Notes: generated by a model not told the origin, from the letters alone. Shown: positions 37,802 through 46,492, counted from the first letter of the stretch. The stretch: DNA of 64,000 nucleotides from Brevundimonas naejangsanensis (GCF_000635915.2 NZ_CP015614.1:2392501-2456500); one strand, 5' to 3'. Program-made: numbers and translations.

Positions 37802-38614
37802 TCAGGCCGCCCGGCGATAGGCCGAGGGCGACTTCACATAGAGGCCGCGCCGTCCCGCCACGGGCCTGAAGGCGACGCTGTCGCCGTCGGGGCGCTCGTC
37901 CGCGCCCAGGAACAGGCAACCGTCGTCGACCAGCCCCCGCTCCAGCCCGTCCAGCAGACGCGGCCGGCGCTCCGGCGTCATGTCGCTGAGCACATGGCGG
38001 CAAAAGATGATGTCGAACCGCCCTTCGTCAGCCGGCGCGTCCAACAGATTGGCGCGCTTGAAGGTGACGGCCGCGCGCAGTTCGGGCCGCGCGCGCCACT
38101 GGTCATCCACCTGTTCGAACCAGCGCAGCATGGTCCGCGCCGACAACCCCCGCTGGATCTCGAAGGAGCTGTAGACACCCGACAGGGCCTTCTCGATCGC
38201 CTGACGCGACAGGTCGGTGGCCAGCACCTCGACCCGCGCCCCGGCCTCAAGGGCGGCGATGGCCAGCGAATAGGCTTCCTGACCCGAACCGGCGCCCGCC
38301 GACCAGATTCGCACCGGCCCGCCGCGCGCCGCCGTCAGGGCGGGCAGCAGCTCGCGCTCCAGCACCTCGAAAGCCGCCCGGTCGCGCCGGAACCAGGTCT
38401 CGGCGTTCAGCAGAGCCTCGATCACCCCCCAGCCGAGCGACGCCACCGGGCGGCTCCACAGGCTGGCCAGCATGGCCTCGACGTTGTGATAGCCTTCACG
38501 ACGCGCGACCGGTCCCAACCGATGCTCGGCCAGCTGCATCCGCTCTCGCGACAGGCGGTATCCCGCGCGCGAGGCCAGCAGAGCTTGAAGGCGGTCGAAA
38601 TCCTCCGGCGTCAT
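37802..38614 (-). CDS. cheR: CheR-family protein-glutamate methyltransferase
   Basis: SAM-dependent methyltransferase of the chemotaxis receptor type. 270 residues: N-terminal helical domain, then the Rossmann domain with WSAGAGSGQEAYSLAIA (residues 104-120), ATDLSRQAIEKA and IIFCRHVLSDM. Its ATG overlaps the cheY stop as ATGA, so the two are co-translated, and both follow chpT. No methyl-accepting protein, cheB or cheA is nearby, so the substrate receptor is encoded elsewhere or the protein serves another role. The usual NETxFFR motif appears as NAETWFRRD. Confidence 0.9.
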   Translation of the reverse strand: MTPEDFDRLQALLASRAGYRLSRERMQLAEHRLGPVARREGYHNVEAMLASLWSRPVASLGWGVIEALLNAETWFRRDRAAFEVLERELLPALTAARGGPVRIWSAGAGSGQEAYSLAIAALEAGARVEVLATDLSRQAIEKALSGVYSSFEIQRGLSARTMLRWFEQVDDQWRARPELRAAVTFKRANLLDAPADEGRFDIIFCRHVLSDMTPERRPRLLDGLERGLVDDGCLFLGADERPDGDSVAFRPVAGRRGLYVKSPSAYRRAA

Positions 38615-39003
38615 GACGGCGTCTGAATCGCTCCCACTTCGGCGAGCTTGGACTGCAGGATGTCGCCGTCGAACGGCTTCATAACATATTCGTCCGCCCC
38701 GGCGGACAAAGCTTCGGCGATGCGGTCGGCGCGCGTCTCGACCGAGCAGAACAGCACCTTGGGCTCCCGCCCGTCCGGCAGGGCGCGCAGACGGCCCAGA
38801 AAGGTCATCCCGTCCATGATCGGCATCTGCCAGTCCAGCAGCACCACGTCCGGCATGGCGCCGACGCAGGCCTCCAGCGCCTCGGCGCCGTCAGCCGCCT
38901 CCTGCACCTCGAAAGCGAGGTCTTCGAGGATGCGACGGGCCACCTTGCGGATGATCCGGCTGTCATCGACGATCAGACAGGTCTTGGCGTCCACGGGACT
39001 CAT
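38611..39003 (-). CDS. cheY: Single-domain response regulator, CheY-like
   Basis: Stand-alone receiver of 130 residues. The acidic pair D13/D14, phospho-acceptor D57 (LLDWQMPIMDG), S87 switch, Y106 and K109 (YVMKPF) are all present, so it should be phosphorylated. It has no output domain. It lies 69 bases downstream of chpT and overlaps cheR. Partners could be the ChpT phosphotransferase or a distant CheA. A CtrA-like GGTTAACGG lies in the gap upstream of it at 39055-39063. Confidence 0.92.
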   Translation of the reverse strand: MSPVDAKTCLIVDDSRIIRKVARRILEDLAFEVQEAADGAEALEACVGAMPDVVLLDWQMPIMDGMTFLGRLRALPDGREPKVLFCSVETRADRIAEALSAGADEYVMKPFDGDILQSKLAEVGAIQTPS

Positions 39004-39072
39004 TCTCGCAAAAAGCGAATAACGACGATATTCACGCCAGAATGGTCTGACGCCGGTTAACGGAAGGTTGGC

Positions 39073-39762
39073 TTAGTCCGCCAGAGGCAGGCGGGCGATC
39101 AGGGCGACGCGGCCGTCCTCGACCGTCGTCTCCAGCCGCCCCCCGGCGTCGCAGGCCGTCAGCCACAGCCAGTAGGGCTGAATCCACTGCCCGGCGAGAC
39201 CCTCCGTCAGACGCTCGCCCTTCAGCCCGGTCAGGGCCTCGGCCTTGAGCCGCGCCCGTGCGCCCTCGGCCGAACCGATCAGGATCAGCTGTCCGCCTTC
39301 GCGACGAACGGCGACCGTGGCCGCTCCGCCCATCGGCAGGGCGCCGACCGTCAGATAGGCCAAGTTCAATAGGGCGCGCGCCTGAAGCTTGGTGAAGACC
39401 TCCTCGCCGACGCGCCAGTCCAGCGTCGCCCGCCCGCCGTCGGTCAGGCCCGTCAGCAGACTGTGCAGTTCGGCGCCTGAAAACTGTTCGCTGGAGGTCG
39501 CCGCGCCAAAGGCCACGCGGGCGAAATGGACCAGCGCCACCATCTTGGCCGCGCTCTGGCGGATCAGCCCCAGGGCGTCGTCGCGCATGTCCTGGGCGCT
39601 GGGGTCGTCCAGAAGGTCCAGACCCGACATCACCGCGCCCGCCGGGCTGATGAAGTCATGGCACAGCTTGGCCGCGATGAAGGCGGCCAGTTCGGCGCCG
39701 TCTACAGGCAGGCTGGCGACGGGCAGGTCGGCGATGGGGGGCGATGAAGTCAGGTCGGACAC
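39073..39762 (-). CDS. chpT: Histidine phosphotransferase ChpT
   Basis: Relays phosphate from CckA to CtrA and CpdR in the alphaproteobacterial cell-cycle circuit. The phospho-histidine lies in AAKLCHDFISPAGAVMSGLDLL, seen here as KLCHDFISPAG, followed by the conserved DPSAQDMRDDALGLI. The C-terminal half is a degenerate ATPase-like fold. Start set at GTG 39762, giving 229 residues with the histidine at residue 35, close to His33 reported for Caulobacter ChpT. An ATG at 39837 would add 25 residues with unlike composition and run into the CtrA-like TTAACCAT site and the divergent cysQ promoter. Confidence 0.9.
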   Translation of the reverse strand: MSDLTSSPPIADLPVASLPVDGAELAAFIAAKLCHDFISPAGAVMSGLDLLDDPSAQDMRDDALGLIRQSAAKMVALVHFARVAFGAATSSEQFSGAELHSLLTGLTDGGRATLDWRVGEEVFTKLQARALLNLAYLTVGALPMGGAATVAVRREGGQLILIGSAEGARARLKAEALTGLKGERLTEGLAGQWIQPYWLWLTACDAGGRLETTVEDGRVALIARLPLAD

Positions 39763-39786
39763 GGCGTTCGGCGGCAAGGTTTGCAA

Positions 39787-39794
39787 ATGGTTAA
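39787..39794 (-). promoter_or_regulatory. CtrA-like binding site upstream of chpT
   Basis: TTAACCAT on the minus strand, the octamer recognised by CtrA in several alphaproteobacteria. It lies 25 bases upstream of the chosen chpT GTG and between the divergent chpT and cysQ genes. It is the only exact copy noticed in an intergenic position of the window. Confidence 0.45.
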
Positions 39795-39854
39795 GGCCAA
39801 GGTGGCCTGATTTGCCGGTTCTTGAAACCGGCCGCATGGGTTATCGGGTGCGGC

Positions 39855-40664
39855 ATGACTGTCCCCGCCTCCCCCTCCGCCTTCGCCGAACTTGAAGACG
39901 ATCTCGTCTCGGGACGGCTGACCGACGCCCTGGCCGACATCGCCGAAGAGGCGGCCCAGCTGATCCTGCCCTACTGGCGCGCCGGGACGACGGCCGAGAT
40001 CAAGGCCGACGACAGCCCCGTCACCGCTGCCGACCGCGCCGCCGAGGCGCTGATCCTGCAACGTCTGACCGCCCGCTGGCCCCAGGTTCAGGCCGTCGCC
40101 GAAGAGGCCGCCGCCGCCGACGGCCTGCCCCCCTCGGTCGGCCAGTGGTTCTGGCTGATCGACCCGCTGGACGGCACCAAAGGCTTCATCCAGGGACGCG
40201 AAAGCTACACCGTCAACATCGCCCTGGTGCGCGGCGACGCCGTGGTCGCCGGCGTGGTGACGGCGCCGGCTCTTGCCCTGACCTGGCGCTCGGTGGCGCC
40301 GGGCGAAGGCGCCCAACGCCGCGCGTTTGGCGAGGCCTGGAAACCGGCGCGCGTGCGCGAGCGCCCTCTGGACGCCACCGCCTTGGTCAGCCACAGCATC
40401 AGCGACGAAGACGCCGAACGCCTGGCCGGCCGCAACGGCTGCCGGCTGTGGCAAGGCATGGATTCCTCGCTGAAGTTCTGCATGATCGCCGAGGGCCGCT
40501 ACGACGCCTATCCTCGCACCGGCCCGACCTGCGAATGGGATACGGCTGCGGGCCAGGCGGTGTTGGAAGCCGCCGGCGGCCGCGTCGTGGCGGAGGACGG
40601 CCGCCCACTGGCCTACGGCAAGCCGGGCTTTCTGAACGGCCCCTTCTCGGCCATCGGCGCCTGA
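39855..40664 (+). CDS. cysQ: 3'(2'),5'-bisphosphate nucleotidase, CysQ-type
   Basis: Mg-dependent, Li-sensitive phosphatase family that removes 3'-phosphate from PAP made during sulfate assimilation. 269 residues with start at ATG 39855; a TTG 33 bases upstream is in frame. Metal-site motifs: SPVTAADRAAE, VAEEAAAAD, WLIDPLDGTKGFI, and GPTCEWDTAAGQAVLEAAGG at the C-terminus. SLKFCMIAEGRYDAYPR is typical of CysQ rather than inositol monophosphatase. HisN-type histidinol phosphatase is a less likely alternative. It is divergent from chpT and convergent with the aldo/keto reductase gene, 10 bases apart. Confidence 0.88.
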   Translation: MTVPASPSAFAELEDDLVSGRLTDALADIAEEAAQLILPYWRAGTTAEIKADDSPVTAADRAAEALILQRLTARWPQVQAVAEEAAAADGLPPSVGQWFWLIDPLDGTKGFIQGRESYTVNIALVRGDAVVAGVVTAPALALTWRSVAPGEGAQRRAFGEAWKPARVRERPLDATALVSHSISDEDAERLAGRNGCRLWQGMDSSLKFCMIAEGRYDAYPRTGPTCEWDTAAGQAVLEAAGGRVVAEDGRPLAYGKPGFLNGPFSAIGA

Positions 40665-40674
40665 AAGGGCGGCG

Positions 40675-41562
40675 TCAGACCAAGGCGTCGACGCGCGCCA
40701 TCTCGATCTGGGCCGACAGACCGGCGGGCAGGTCGCGCTCCGGCGTCGCCGCCAGCGTTTCCAGCTCCGCCCGGTCGCGCGGCCGGATCAGGACGCTCGA
40801 CACGCCCGGGTCGGTCAGGGCGTAGGCCAGGCAGATAGCCTCGGCGGTCCAGCCCCGGGTCTGATGCAGGAAGGCGAAGGAGCCGCGCTGCGTCTCCTCG
40901 ACCGGCGCCCGCCCGCCCAGGCCGAACAGGCCGCGCTTCTTGGGGGCCCCGGCCTCGGCCGCCTTTCGTTCGGTCGACAGGCTGTCGGGGAAATAGCCGT
41001 AGACGAACAGGCTCATCTGCCGCTCCAGCGCGGCCCGCATCCGGGCGCGCACCCGCCATTCGATATTGGCGTGGAACGGGGTGAACAGGGCGTCGAAGGC
41101 GCCGGTCGAGACATAGAGGTCGCTCACCGCCTCATCGCTCGACACGCCGAGCATCCGCACATGCCCCGCCTTGCGGATCGCCTTCAGCGCGGTGAGGGCG
41201 GCTTGCGGCAGCTCATTCTCGCCGGGGCGGTCCAGCACGGCCAGATCGAACCAGCCCAGCCCAGAGGCGTGCAGTCCCTGCTCGATCTCACGCCCCAGGC
41301 TAATCGGCGAGAAATCACGCCCGACGCCCAGGCTCACGCTGGCGATGACCAGACGGCGCTCGACATGGCCCAGCGCCTCGCCCGCCGCCCGCAGCAGCGC
41401 CGGATCGGCGCTGTCGAAATGGTAGGCGTTGATGCCCGCCTCCAGCGCCGCGAAGATCATTTGGCGCACATGCGCCCCGCCGCGCCCCGCCGCATCCGCC
41501 CCCAGGCACAGGGTCAGATTGGAGACAGCCGCCCCCGAGACGCCGAAGGGGCGATAGCGCAT
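40675..41562 (-). CDS. Degenerate aldo/keto reductase-fold protein
   Basis: 295 residues with the AKR barrel outline: RYRPFGVSGAAVSNLTLCLGA at the start, AGINAYHFDSADP, FDLAVLDRPGENE, KAGHVRMLGVSSDEAV, and late CLAYALTDPGVSSVLIRPRD. Of the catalytic tetrad only the aspartate seems kept (FDSA). The tyrosine, the lysine (VIASVS where TK is usual) and the histidine (LDRPG where HxP is usual) are missing. It is therefore unlikely to be a normal reductase. It begins 3 bases after the bolA stop, so the pair forms a unit. Confidence 0.75.
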   Translation of the reverse strand: MRYRPFGVSGAAVSNLTLCLGADAAGRGGAHVRQMIFAALEAGINAYHFDSADPALLRAAGEALGHVERRLVIASVSLGVGRDFSPISLGREIEQGLHASGLGWFDLAVLDRPGENELPQAALTALKAIRKAGHVRMLGVSSDEAVSDLYVSTGAFDALFTPFHANIEWRVRARMRAALERQMSLFVYGYFPDSLSTERKAAEAGAPKKRGLFGLGGRAPVEETQRGSFAFLHQTRGWTAEAICLAYALTDPGVSSVLIRPRDRAELETLAATPERDLPAGLSAQIEMARVDALV

Positions 41563-41565
41563 GGG

Positions 41566-41808
41566 TCAGCCCGCCTCGATCGGGGTCGAGGTCTCCAGCG
41601 CCAGAGCGTGCAGTTCGCCGCCCATCTTGCCCTTCAACGCCGCATAGACGAGCTGGTGCTGGCGCACCCGGTTCAGACCGCGAAACGCCTCGGACACGAT
41701 GCGGGCGCGATAGTGGTCGCCGTCGCCGGCCAGATCCTCGATGGCGATGTCCGCGTCGGGGAAGGCCTCGGTCAGATGGGCGCGAAGATCGTCGGCGGAC
41801 ATGGGCAT
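41566..41808 (-). CDS. bolA: BolA-family protein
   Basis: Small partner of monothiol glutaredoxins in iron-sulfur trafficking and iron sensing. 80 residues from ATG 41808 (MPMSADDLRAHL); a second ATG at 41802 is also possible, while longer upstream readings are low-complexity and unlikely. The BolA core is clear: DGDHYRARIVSEAFRGLNRV followed by RQHQLVYAALKGKMGGELHALALET with the conserved histidine in RQHQLVY. Followed after 3 bases by the aldo/keto reductase-like gene. No glutaredoxin gene is adjacent. Confidence 0.9.
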   Translation of the reverse strand: MPMSADDLRAHLTEAFPDADIAIEDLAGDGDHYRARIVSEAFRGLNRVRQHQLVYAALKGKMGGELHALALETSTPIEAG

Positions 41809-41863
41809 GGGAAAAGCACTCCGGAAGGCGACGGGGCGGCGAACCGGCCCGAGAATGTAAAGC

Positions 41864-42430
41864 TTACCCGGCCCCGCCGGTCCTGTCAGCCGCCCCTCCA
41901 ACCGCCTCGGTCGGCCCGCCTTTGACCCGCTCGAACAGGGTGACGACCGAGCCCTTGTAGTCGGCATGGCCATAGGGGCGGTAGCCGACCCGTTCCGCCA
42001 GACGGATGGAGGCGGCGTTGTCGGGGGAGATCATACAGACGGTGCGCGGCTCAGCCCTGTGCTTGTCCGTCCAGGCCAGCGCCGCCTGCAAGGCCTCGCG
42101 CGCCATGCTGCGCCCCTGAAAGGCCGGCGCCACGCCCCAGCCGAGCTCCGGCGCATCGAACGGCGGCGTCATGTCGCGACGATAGTCCAGCACGCCGACG
42201 CTGCCGACATAGGCGCCCGTCGCCGTCTCGCGGATCGACCAGTTGCCATAGCCCTTGACCTGCCAGTGGCCGACATCGCGCAGCAGGCGAAACCAGACCT
42301 CCTCCTCCGACAGGCCGCGCCCCATGATATGGCGGGTGAAATCGGCGTCGGCCCACAGGGCGGTCAGGTCGTCCATGTCGCCCGCGGCGACGGGCGTCAG
42401 CGTCAAACGCTCAGTCGAAAGCACAGTCAC
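41864..42430 (-). CDS. GNAT acetyltransferase, RimJ/RimL type
   Basis: Probable N-acetyltransferase of unknown acceptor. 188 residues. [20 protein letters not shown] opens the fold; [20 protein letters not shown] is the acetyl-CoA loop and [17 protein letters not shown] the C-terminal motif. The GTG start overlaps the radC stop as GTGA. The last 20 residues are Gly/Ala-rich and probably disordered. It is part of a minus-strand run map-radC-GNAT-bolA. Confidence 0.85.
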   Translation of the reverse strand: MTVLSTERLTLTPVAAGDMDDLTALWADADFTRHIMGRGLSEEEVWFRLLRDVGHWQVKGYGNWSIRETATGAYVGSVGVLDYRRDMTPPFDAPELGWGVAPAFQGRSMAREALQAALAWTDKHRAEPRTVCMISPDNAASIRLAERVGYRPYGHADYKGSVVTLFERVKGGPTEAVGGAADRTGGAG

Positions 42431-43167
42431 ATCAGTCCCAATTGCTTGAAGCTGGCCACGCCTTCGCGGCCGACGATCAGATGGTCATGCACGGTGACGC
42501 TGAGGGCGCGCGCCGCTTCGATCACCTGCTTGGTCATGTCGATGTCCGCCCGGCTGGGCGTCGGATCGCCCGAGGGGTGGTTGTGCACGATGATCATGGC
42601 GCTGGCCGACAGCTCCAGCGCCCGGCGCACCACCTCGCGCGGATAGACGGGGGCGTGGTCGACCGTGCCCCGGTTCTGGATTTCGTCGAGGATCAGCTGG
42701 TTCTTCTTGTCGAGGTAAAGGACGCGGAACTGCTCGCGCGGTTCATGCTGCAGCGACAGGCGCACATAGGCCAGCAGCGCCGTCCACGACGAGATGACGG
42801 TGCGCCGGTTCGCCTCCTCCTTGGCCACCCGGCGCGAGACTTCATGCAAGGCGGCCAGGTCCAGCGCCGTCTCGGCGCCCACCCCCTTGGCCCGACCGCG
42901 CGAATCCTCGGCCTTGACCGTCATCAGATCCTCGACCGAGGCCGCCAGCACCGCCGCCAGCGACCCGAACCGGGTCAGCAGGGCCTTGGCCACCGGCTTG
43001 ACGTCGCCCTGCGGCTGGCTGCGGAACAGGAAGAGCTCCAGCAGCTCATAGTCGGGCAGATGATGCAGGCCCGCCGTGCGCGCGCGTTCGCGCAGCCGCT
43101 CGCGATGGCCGGCGTGGTGCGGCTTGGCCTTGGGTTCCGACGATTTTTCTGGCGGTTGATCGAGCAT
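42427..43167 (-). CDS. radC: RadC-family JAMM-domain protein
   Basis: Putative metal-dependent protein; despite the name, a direct repair role is doubtful in the literature. 246 residues: charged N-terminal tail, a helix-hairpin-helix region ([15 protein letters not shown] to LMTVKAED) and the MPN/JAMM domain with H195, H197 and D208 in [15 protein letters not shown]. It follows map by 26 bases that contain a perfect hairpin overlapping its ribosome binding site (see 43172-43187). Confidence 0.9.
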   Translation of the reverse strand: MLDQPPEKSSEPKAKPHHAGHRERLRERARTAGLHHLPDYELLELFLFRSQPQGDVKPVAKALLTRFGSLAAVLAASVEDLMTVKAEDSRGRAKGVGAETALDLAALHEVSRRVAKEEANRRTVISSWTALLAYVRLSLQHEPREQFRVLYLDKKNQLILDEIQNRGTVDHAPVYPREVVRRALELSASAMIIVHNHPSGDPTPSRADIDMTKQVIEAARALSVTVHDHLIVGREGVASFKQLGLM

Positions 43168-43171
43168 CAGC

Positions 43172-43187
43172 CTCCCCCGAGGGGGAG
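43172..43187 (-). promoter_or_regulatory. Hairpin sequestering the radC ribosome binding site
   Basis: CTCCCCC (minus 43187-43181) pairs perfectly with GGGGGAG (43178-43172) across a 2-base gap; the GGGGGAG arm ends 4 bases before the radC ATG and is its only Shine-Dalgarno. Folding should limit radC translation unless ribosomes finishing map open it. Confidence 0.5.
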
Positions 43188-43193
43188 ACTAGC

Positions 43194-44015
43194 TCAGAAT
43201 TTCGGGCGGAACAGGCCCTTGGGCGAGGCGGTGAAGATTTCCAGCCCGTCCTCGGTCACGCCGATCGAGTGTTCGCACTGCGACGACAGCGATTTGTCGC
43301 GGGTCACGGCGGTCCAGCCGTCCGACAGCACCTTCACGGCCGGCTTGCCCAGATTCACCATCGGCTCGACGGTGAAGAACATGCCCGGCTTCAACACCGC
43401 GCCCTCGCCGCGACGGCCGTAGTGCAGGACGTTGGGGCTGTCGTGGAAGACCCGGCCGATGCCGTGGCCGCAGAAGTCGCGCACTACGCTCATGCGCTGG
43501 GCCTCGACGAATTTCTGGATGGCGAACCCGATGTCGCCGAAGGTGTTGCCCGGCTTGATCTGGGCCAGGCCGAGATCCAGCGAGTCATAGGTGACGTCGA
43601 TCAGCCGCTTGGCGCGGGCGTTGATCTCGCCGACCGCATACATGCGGCTCGAATCGCCATGCCAACCGTCGACGATCACGGTGTGGTCGATGTTGACGAT
43701 GTCGCCTTCCTTCAGGACCTTGTCGCCGGGAATGCCGTGGCAGACGACGTGGTTGATCGAGGTGCAGACCGTCTTGGTGTAGCCCTTGTAGCCCAGGCAG
43801 GCGGGCGTGCCGCCGTTGTCCAGGGTGAACTCGCGCACCAGATCGTCCAGCTCGCCCGTGGTCACGCCCGGCTTCACATGCTCGCCGATCATGTCCAGCG
43901 CCTCGGCGACCAGGCGGCCGGCCTTGCGCATGCCCTCGAACCCTTCCGCGTCATAGATGCGGATTTCGTGGCTGCGGACGAAGACGTCGGTTTCCAGGTC
44001 GGGGGTCTCGTACAT
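43194..44015 (-). CDS. map: Methionine aminopeptidase, type I
   Basis: Removes initiator methionine from nascent proteins; two-metal enzyme. 273 residues with start at ATG 44015 (MYETPDLETDV); a TTG 30 bases earlier is in frame. Metal ligands sit in NIDHTVIVDGWHGDSSRMY, CGHGIGRVFHDSP, FTVEPM and QCEHSIGV. The substrate-pocket loop TSINHVVCHGIP is present. It heads a minus-strand run with radC, a GNAT gene and bolA, and is divergent from the CinA-like gene across 149 bases. Confidence 0.95.
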   Translation of the reverse strand: MYETPDLETDVFVRSHEIRIYDAEGFEGMRKAGRLVAEALDMIGEHVKPGVTTGELDDLVREFTLDNGGTPACLGYKGYTKTVCTSINHVVCHGIPGDKVLKEGDIVNIDHTVIVDGWHGDSSRMYAVGEINARAKRLIDVTYDSLDLGLAQIKPGNTFGDIGFAIQKFVEAQRMSVVRDFCGHGIGRVFHDSPNVLHYGRRGEGAVLKPGMFFTVEPMVNLGKPAVKVLSDGWTAVTRDKSLSSQCEHSIGVTEDGLEIFTASPKGLFRPKF

Positions 44016-44164
44016 GCTTGGCTTTCGGGGAGGCGCGCTCCGCAATCAGGCGGACCGGGCGAAGAAACGGCTTTCAGGACTTCAGATGGTCAGACTAGCA
44101 CAAAACCTCAAGCCCGTCAGGGTTCGCCGCTGACGCAGGGGCCTTGGTTTCCTATCTAGGGGCC

Positions 44165-44935
44165 ATGTCCAAGCTCTCGCCCTCTCCCACCGCCGCCGTC
44201 CTGATCATCGGCGATGAAATCCTGTCAGGCCGCACCCGTGACAGCAATATGAACACCCTGGCCCGCTTCCTGGCCCCGCTGGGCGTCGATCTGATGGAGG
44301 CCCGGGTGGTCGGCGACCGTCAGGACCAGATCGTCGCGGCACTGAACGCCCTGCGCGCCGCGCACGACTATGTCTTCACCACCGGCGGCATCGGCCCGAC
44401 CCACGACGACATCACCGCCGACGCCGTCGGCGCGGCCTTCGGCGTGCCGGTCAGCGAACACCCCGAGGCGCTCGCCATCCTCGAGCGCCGCTATGCGCCC
44501 GGCGAGTTCAACGCCGCCCGCCGCCGCATGGCCCGCGTGCCTGAAGGCGGCGTCCTGATCGCCAATCCGGTCAGCGGCGCGCCCGGCTTCCAGGTCGACA
44601 ACGTCTTCGTCATGGCGGGCGTGCCCAAGATCATGGAGGCCATGCTCGACGACGTGGCGCCGCGCCTGAAGACCGGCTCTCCGGTGCATAGCCGCAGCCT
44701 TCGCGTCACCGGCGTGGGCGAAGGCGCGGTGGCCGACATCCTGCGCGCCGCCGCTGAGGCGCGGCCTCACCTGTCCTTCGGCTCCTACCCTTTCGGCTTC
44801 AGCGGGGACCATAAGCCCAGCGAGATCGGCACCCAGCTGGTCATCCGCGGGAGGAACCAGCCCGAAGTTGACGCGGCGGAACACGATTTATCCGCCGACC
44901 TGCGTTCGGCAGGCATCGAAATTGCCCCTACGTAA
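44165..44935 (+). CDS. Molybdopterin-binding (MoCF/CinA N-terminal-like) protein
   Basis: 256 residues with start at ATG 44165. The N-terminal 170 residues match the MoCF_biosynth fold: AAVLIIGDEILSGRTRDSN, VVGDRQDQIVAAL, YVFTTGGIGPTHDDITADAV. The C-terminal part is short, and the CinA nicotinamide-nucleotide amidase domain is absent, so it belongs to the stand-alone group whose substrate is not established. It could be a nucleotide pyrophosphatase of the COG1058 type. Divergent from map. Confidence 0.85.
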   Translation: MSKLSPSPTAAVLIIGDEILSGRTRDSNMNTLARFLAPLGVDLMEARVVGDRQDQIVAALNALRAAHDYVFTTGGIGPTHDDITADAVGAAFGVPVSEHPEALAILERRYAPGEFNAARRRMARVPEGGVLIANPVSGAPGFQVDNVFVMAGVPKIMEAMLDDVAPRLKTGSPVHSRSLRVTGVGEGAVADILRAAAEARPHLSFGSYPFGFSGDHKPSEIGTQLVIRGRNQPEVDAAEHDLSADLRSAGIEIAPT

Positions 44936-45114
44936 CCTCACTAAGGTGTGAAATTGCGCACCTTTTGCGCCACGCTTTTGCCGGGAAGCCGTCCGACACC
45001 AGCCTTGGACGCAACGCTTTCATGACACGGACGCTGTGATGGCGGCGTGGCGGCTCTCCCCGAACAAAGGCCGTCCGCTTTCAATGGCCGGCCCTCGACA
45101 TAGGTGAAGCGTAA

Positions 45115-46416
45115 ATGACCCCCAGGAACATGGCCCGCCTCGGCGGCCTGGCTCTGACCACCGCCCTGATGACGGGCGTGGCGGCCCCGGCCCTCGCCGG
45201 CTCCTTCTATCTGCAGGAACAGTCCGTGCGCGGCGCCGGCCGCGCCTTCTCCGGCGAGGCCGCCGATCGCGGCGTCGGCTCTCTGTGGTGGAATCCCGCC
45301 TCGATCGCGCGCAGCGGTCGCGAACTTTCCGTCGGCCTGCACGCCATCAAGATCGACTCAGAGGTGCGCAACACCGGTTCCTACGTCACCTATCCGGGCG
45401 GCGTGGACGTGCCGGTGGTCAACCCGCGCAACACCGAGGTTGATCCGATCGAAAGCGGCCTGGTCCCGAACTTCGCTTTCGCCACCCCGATCGGCGACCG
45501 CCTCGCCCTGGGCGTCTCGGTGGCGGCCCCGTACAACTTCACCACCAAGTACGAGCAGGGCTCCTTCGCGCGCTATGACGCCCTGACCTCGGAGCTGCGT
45601 TCGGGCGACGCCAGCCTGACCCTGGCCTATCAGGTCAACGACTGGCTGGACGTCGGCGCCGGGTTGAACGCCCAGTACGTCAAGGCCAAGCTGACCTCGG
45701 CCATGCCGTCGGTCTCGCCCCTGCTGCCGGACGGCTCCTCCTCGCTGGAAGGCGACGGCTGGGACTTCGGCTGGAATGTCGGCGCCCAGGTCCACAAGGG
45801 CCCGTGGGACTTCGGCCTGTCCTACCGCTCCAAGATCGAGCATGAGCTGGACGGGGATATCGCCATCGCCCTGACCGGCCCCCTGGCGCCCAACAGCGTC
45901 AGCACCAGCGGCACGGCCAGCTTCAACACCCCGTGGTTCGCCTCGGCCTCGGTGCGTTACGCCGTCAACGACAAGCTGACGCTGAACGCCCAGGTCAACC
46001 GCATCGGCTGGTCCGAGTTCCAGGCCATCACCGTCGAATATCCGAACGGCGGCGACGTCATCCATCAGAACTACAAGGACGTCACCACCGGCGCCATCGG
46101 CCTGGACTACGCCCTCAGCGACAAGACCACCCTGCGCGCCGGCGTCGGCTATGACCCGACCCCGACCCGCGACAGCCTGCGCACGGCCCGCATTCCGGAC
46201 GCCGACCGCTGGCTGTTCTCGGTCGGCGGGTCGACCGAGGTGACGCCGGGCGTGACCTTCGATGCAGGCCTGACCTACATCGCCTTCAGCGACTCGACGA
46301 TCCGCGACGACCGCGCCTTCTACGCCGGCACCCCGGCGGCCGTGACCTCGCACCTGCGCGGCGAGGCCGAAGGTTCGGCCCTGGTAGCCTCGATCGGCGC
46401 CCGCTGGGCCTTCTGA
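45115..46416 (+). CDS. FadL/OmpP1-family outer-membrane transporter
   Basis: Barrel protein for uptake of long-chain fatty acids or other hydrophobic compounds. 433 residues. Signal peptide ending APALAG, then the family start SFYLQEQSVRGAGRAFSGEAAD that inserts in the pore (seen as SFYLQEQSVRGAGRAFSG), NPAS, YKYNxx-like strands, and a terminal phenylalanine (ARWAF) for barrel assembly. AGGTGA lies 7 bases before the ATG. A strong terminator follows. Confidence 0.92.
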   Translation: MTPRNMARLGGLALTTALMTGVAAPALAGSFYLQEQSVRGAGRAFSGEAADRGVGSLWWNPASIARSGRELSVGLHAIKIDSEVRNTGSYVTYPGGVDVPVVNPRNTEVDPIESGLVPNFAFATPIGDRLALGVSVAAPYNFTTKYEQGSFARYDALTSELRSGDASLTLAYQVNDWLDVGAGLNAQYVKAKLTSAMPSVSPLLPDGSSSLEGDGWDFGWNVGAQVHKGPWDFGLSYRSKIEHELDGDIAIALTGPLAPNSVSTSGTASFNTPWFASASVRYAVNDKLTLNAQVNRIGWSEFQAITVEYPNGGDVIHQNYKDVTTGAIGLDYALSDKTTLRAGVGYDPTPTRDSLRTARIPDADRWLFSVGGSTEVTPGVTFDAGLTYIAFSDSTIRDDRAFYAGTPAAVTSHLRGEAEGSALVASIGARWAF

Positions 46417-46448
46417 TCTTCGCCTGAGCGCGTTTGGTGGCGCCAACG

Positions 46449-46481
46449 CCCCTCCCCCCGCTCGAGGGGGAGGGGTTTTTT
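46449..46481 (+). terminator. Rho-independent terminator of the FadL-type gene
   Basis: CCCCTCCCCC (46449-46458) pairs perfectly with GGGGGAGGGG (46466-46475), followed by six T. The element lies between the fadL-like gene and the convergent ferric reductase stop. Confidence 0.9.
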
Positions 46482-46492
46482 GTGTCTGGCCT

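Noticed and set aside
43060..43190. Rho-independent terminator between map and radC
   Set aside because: The CTCCCCC/GGGGGAG hairpin has no T run and contains the radC ribosome binding site, so a translational role is more likely.
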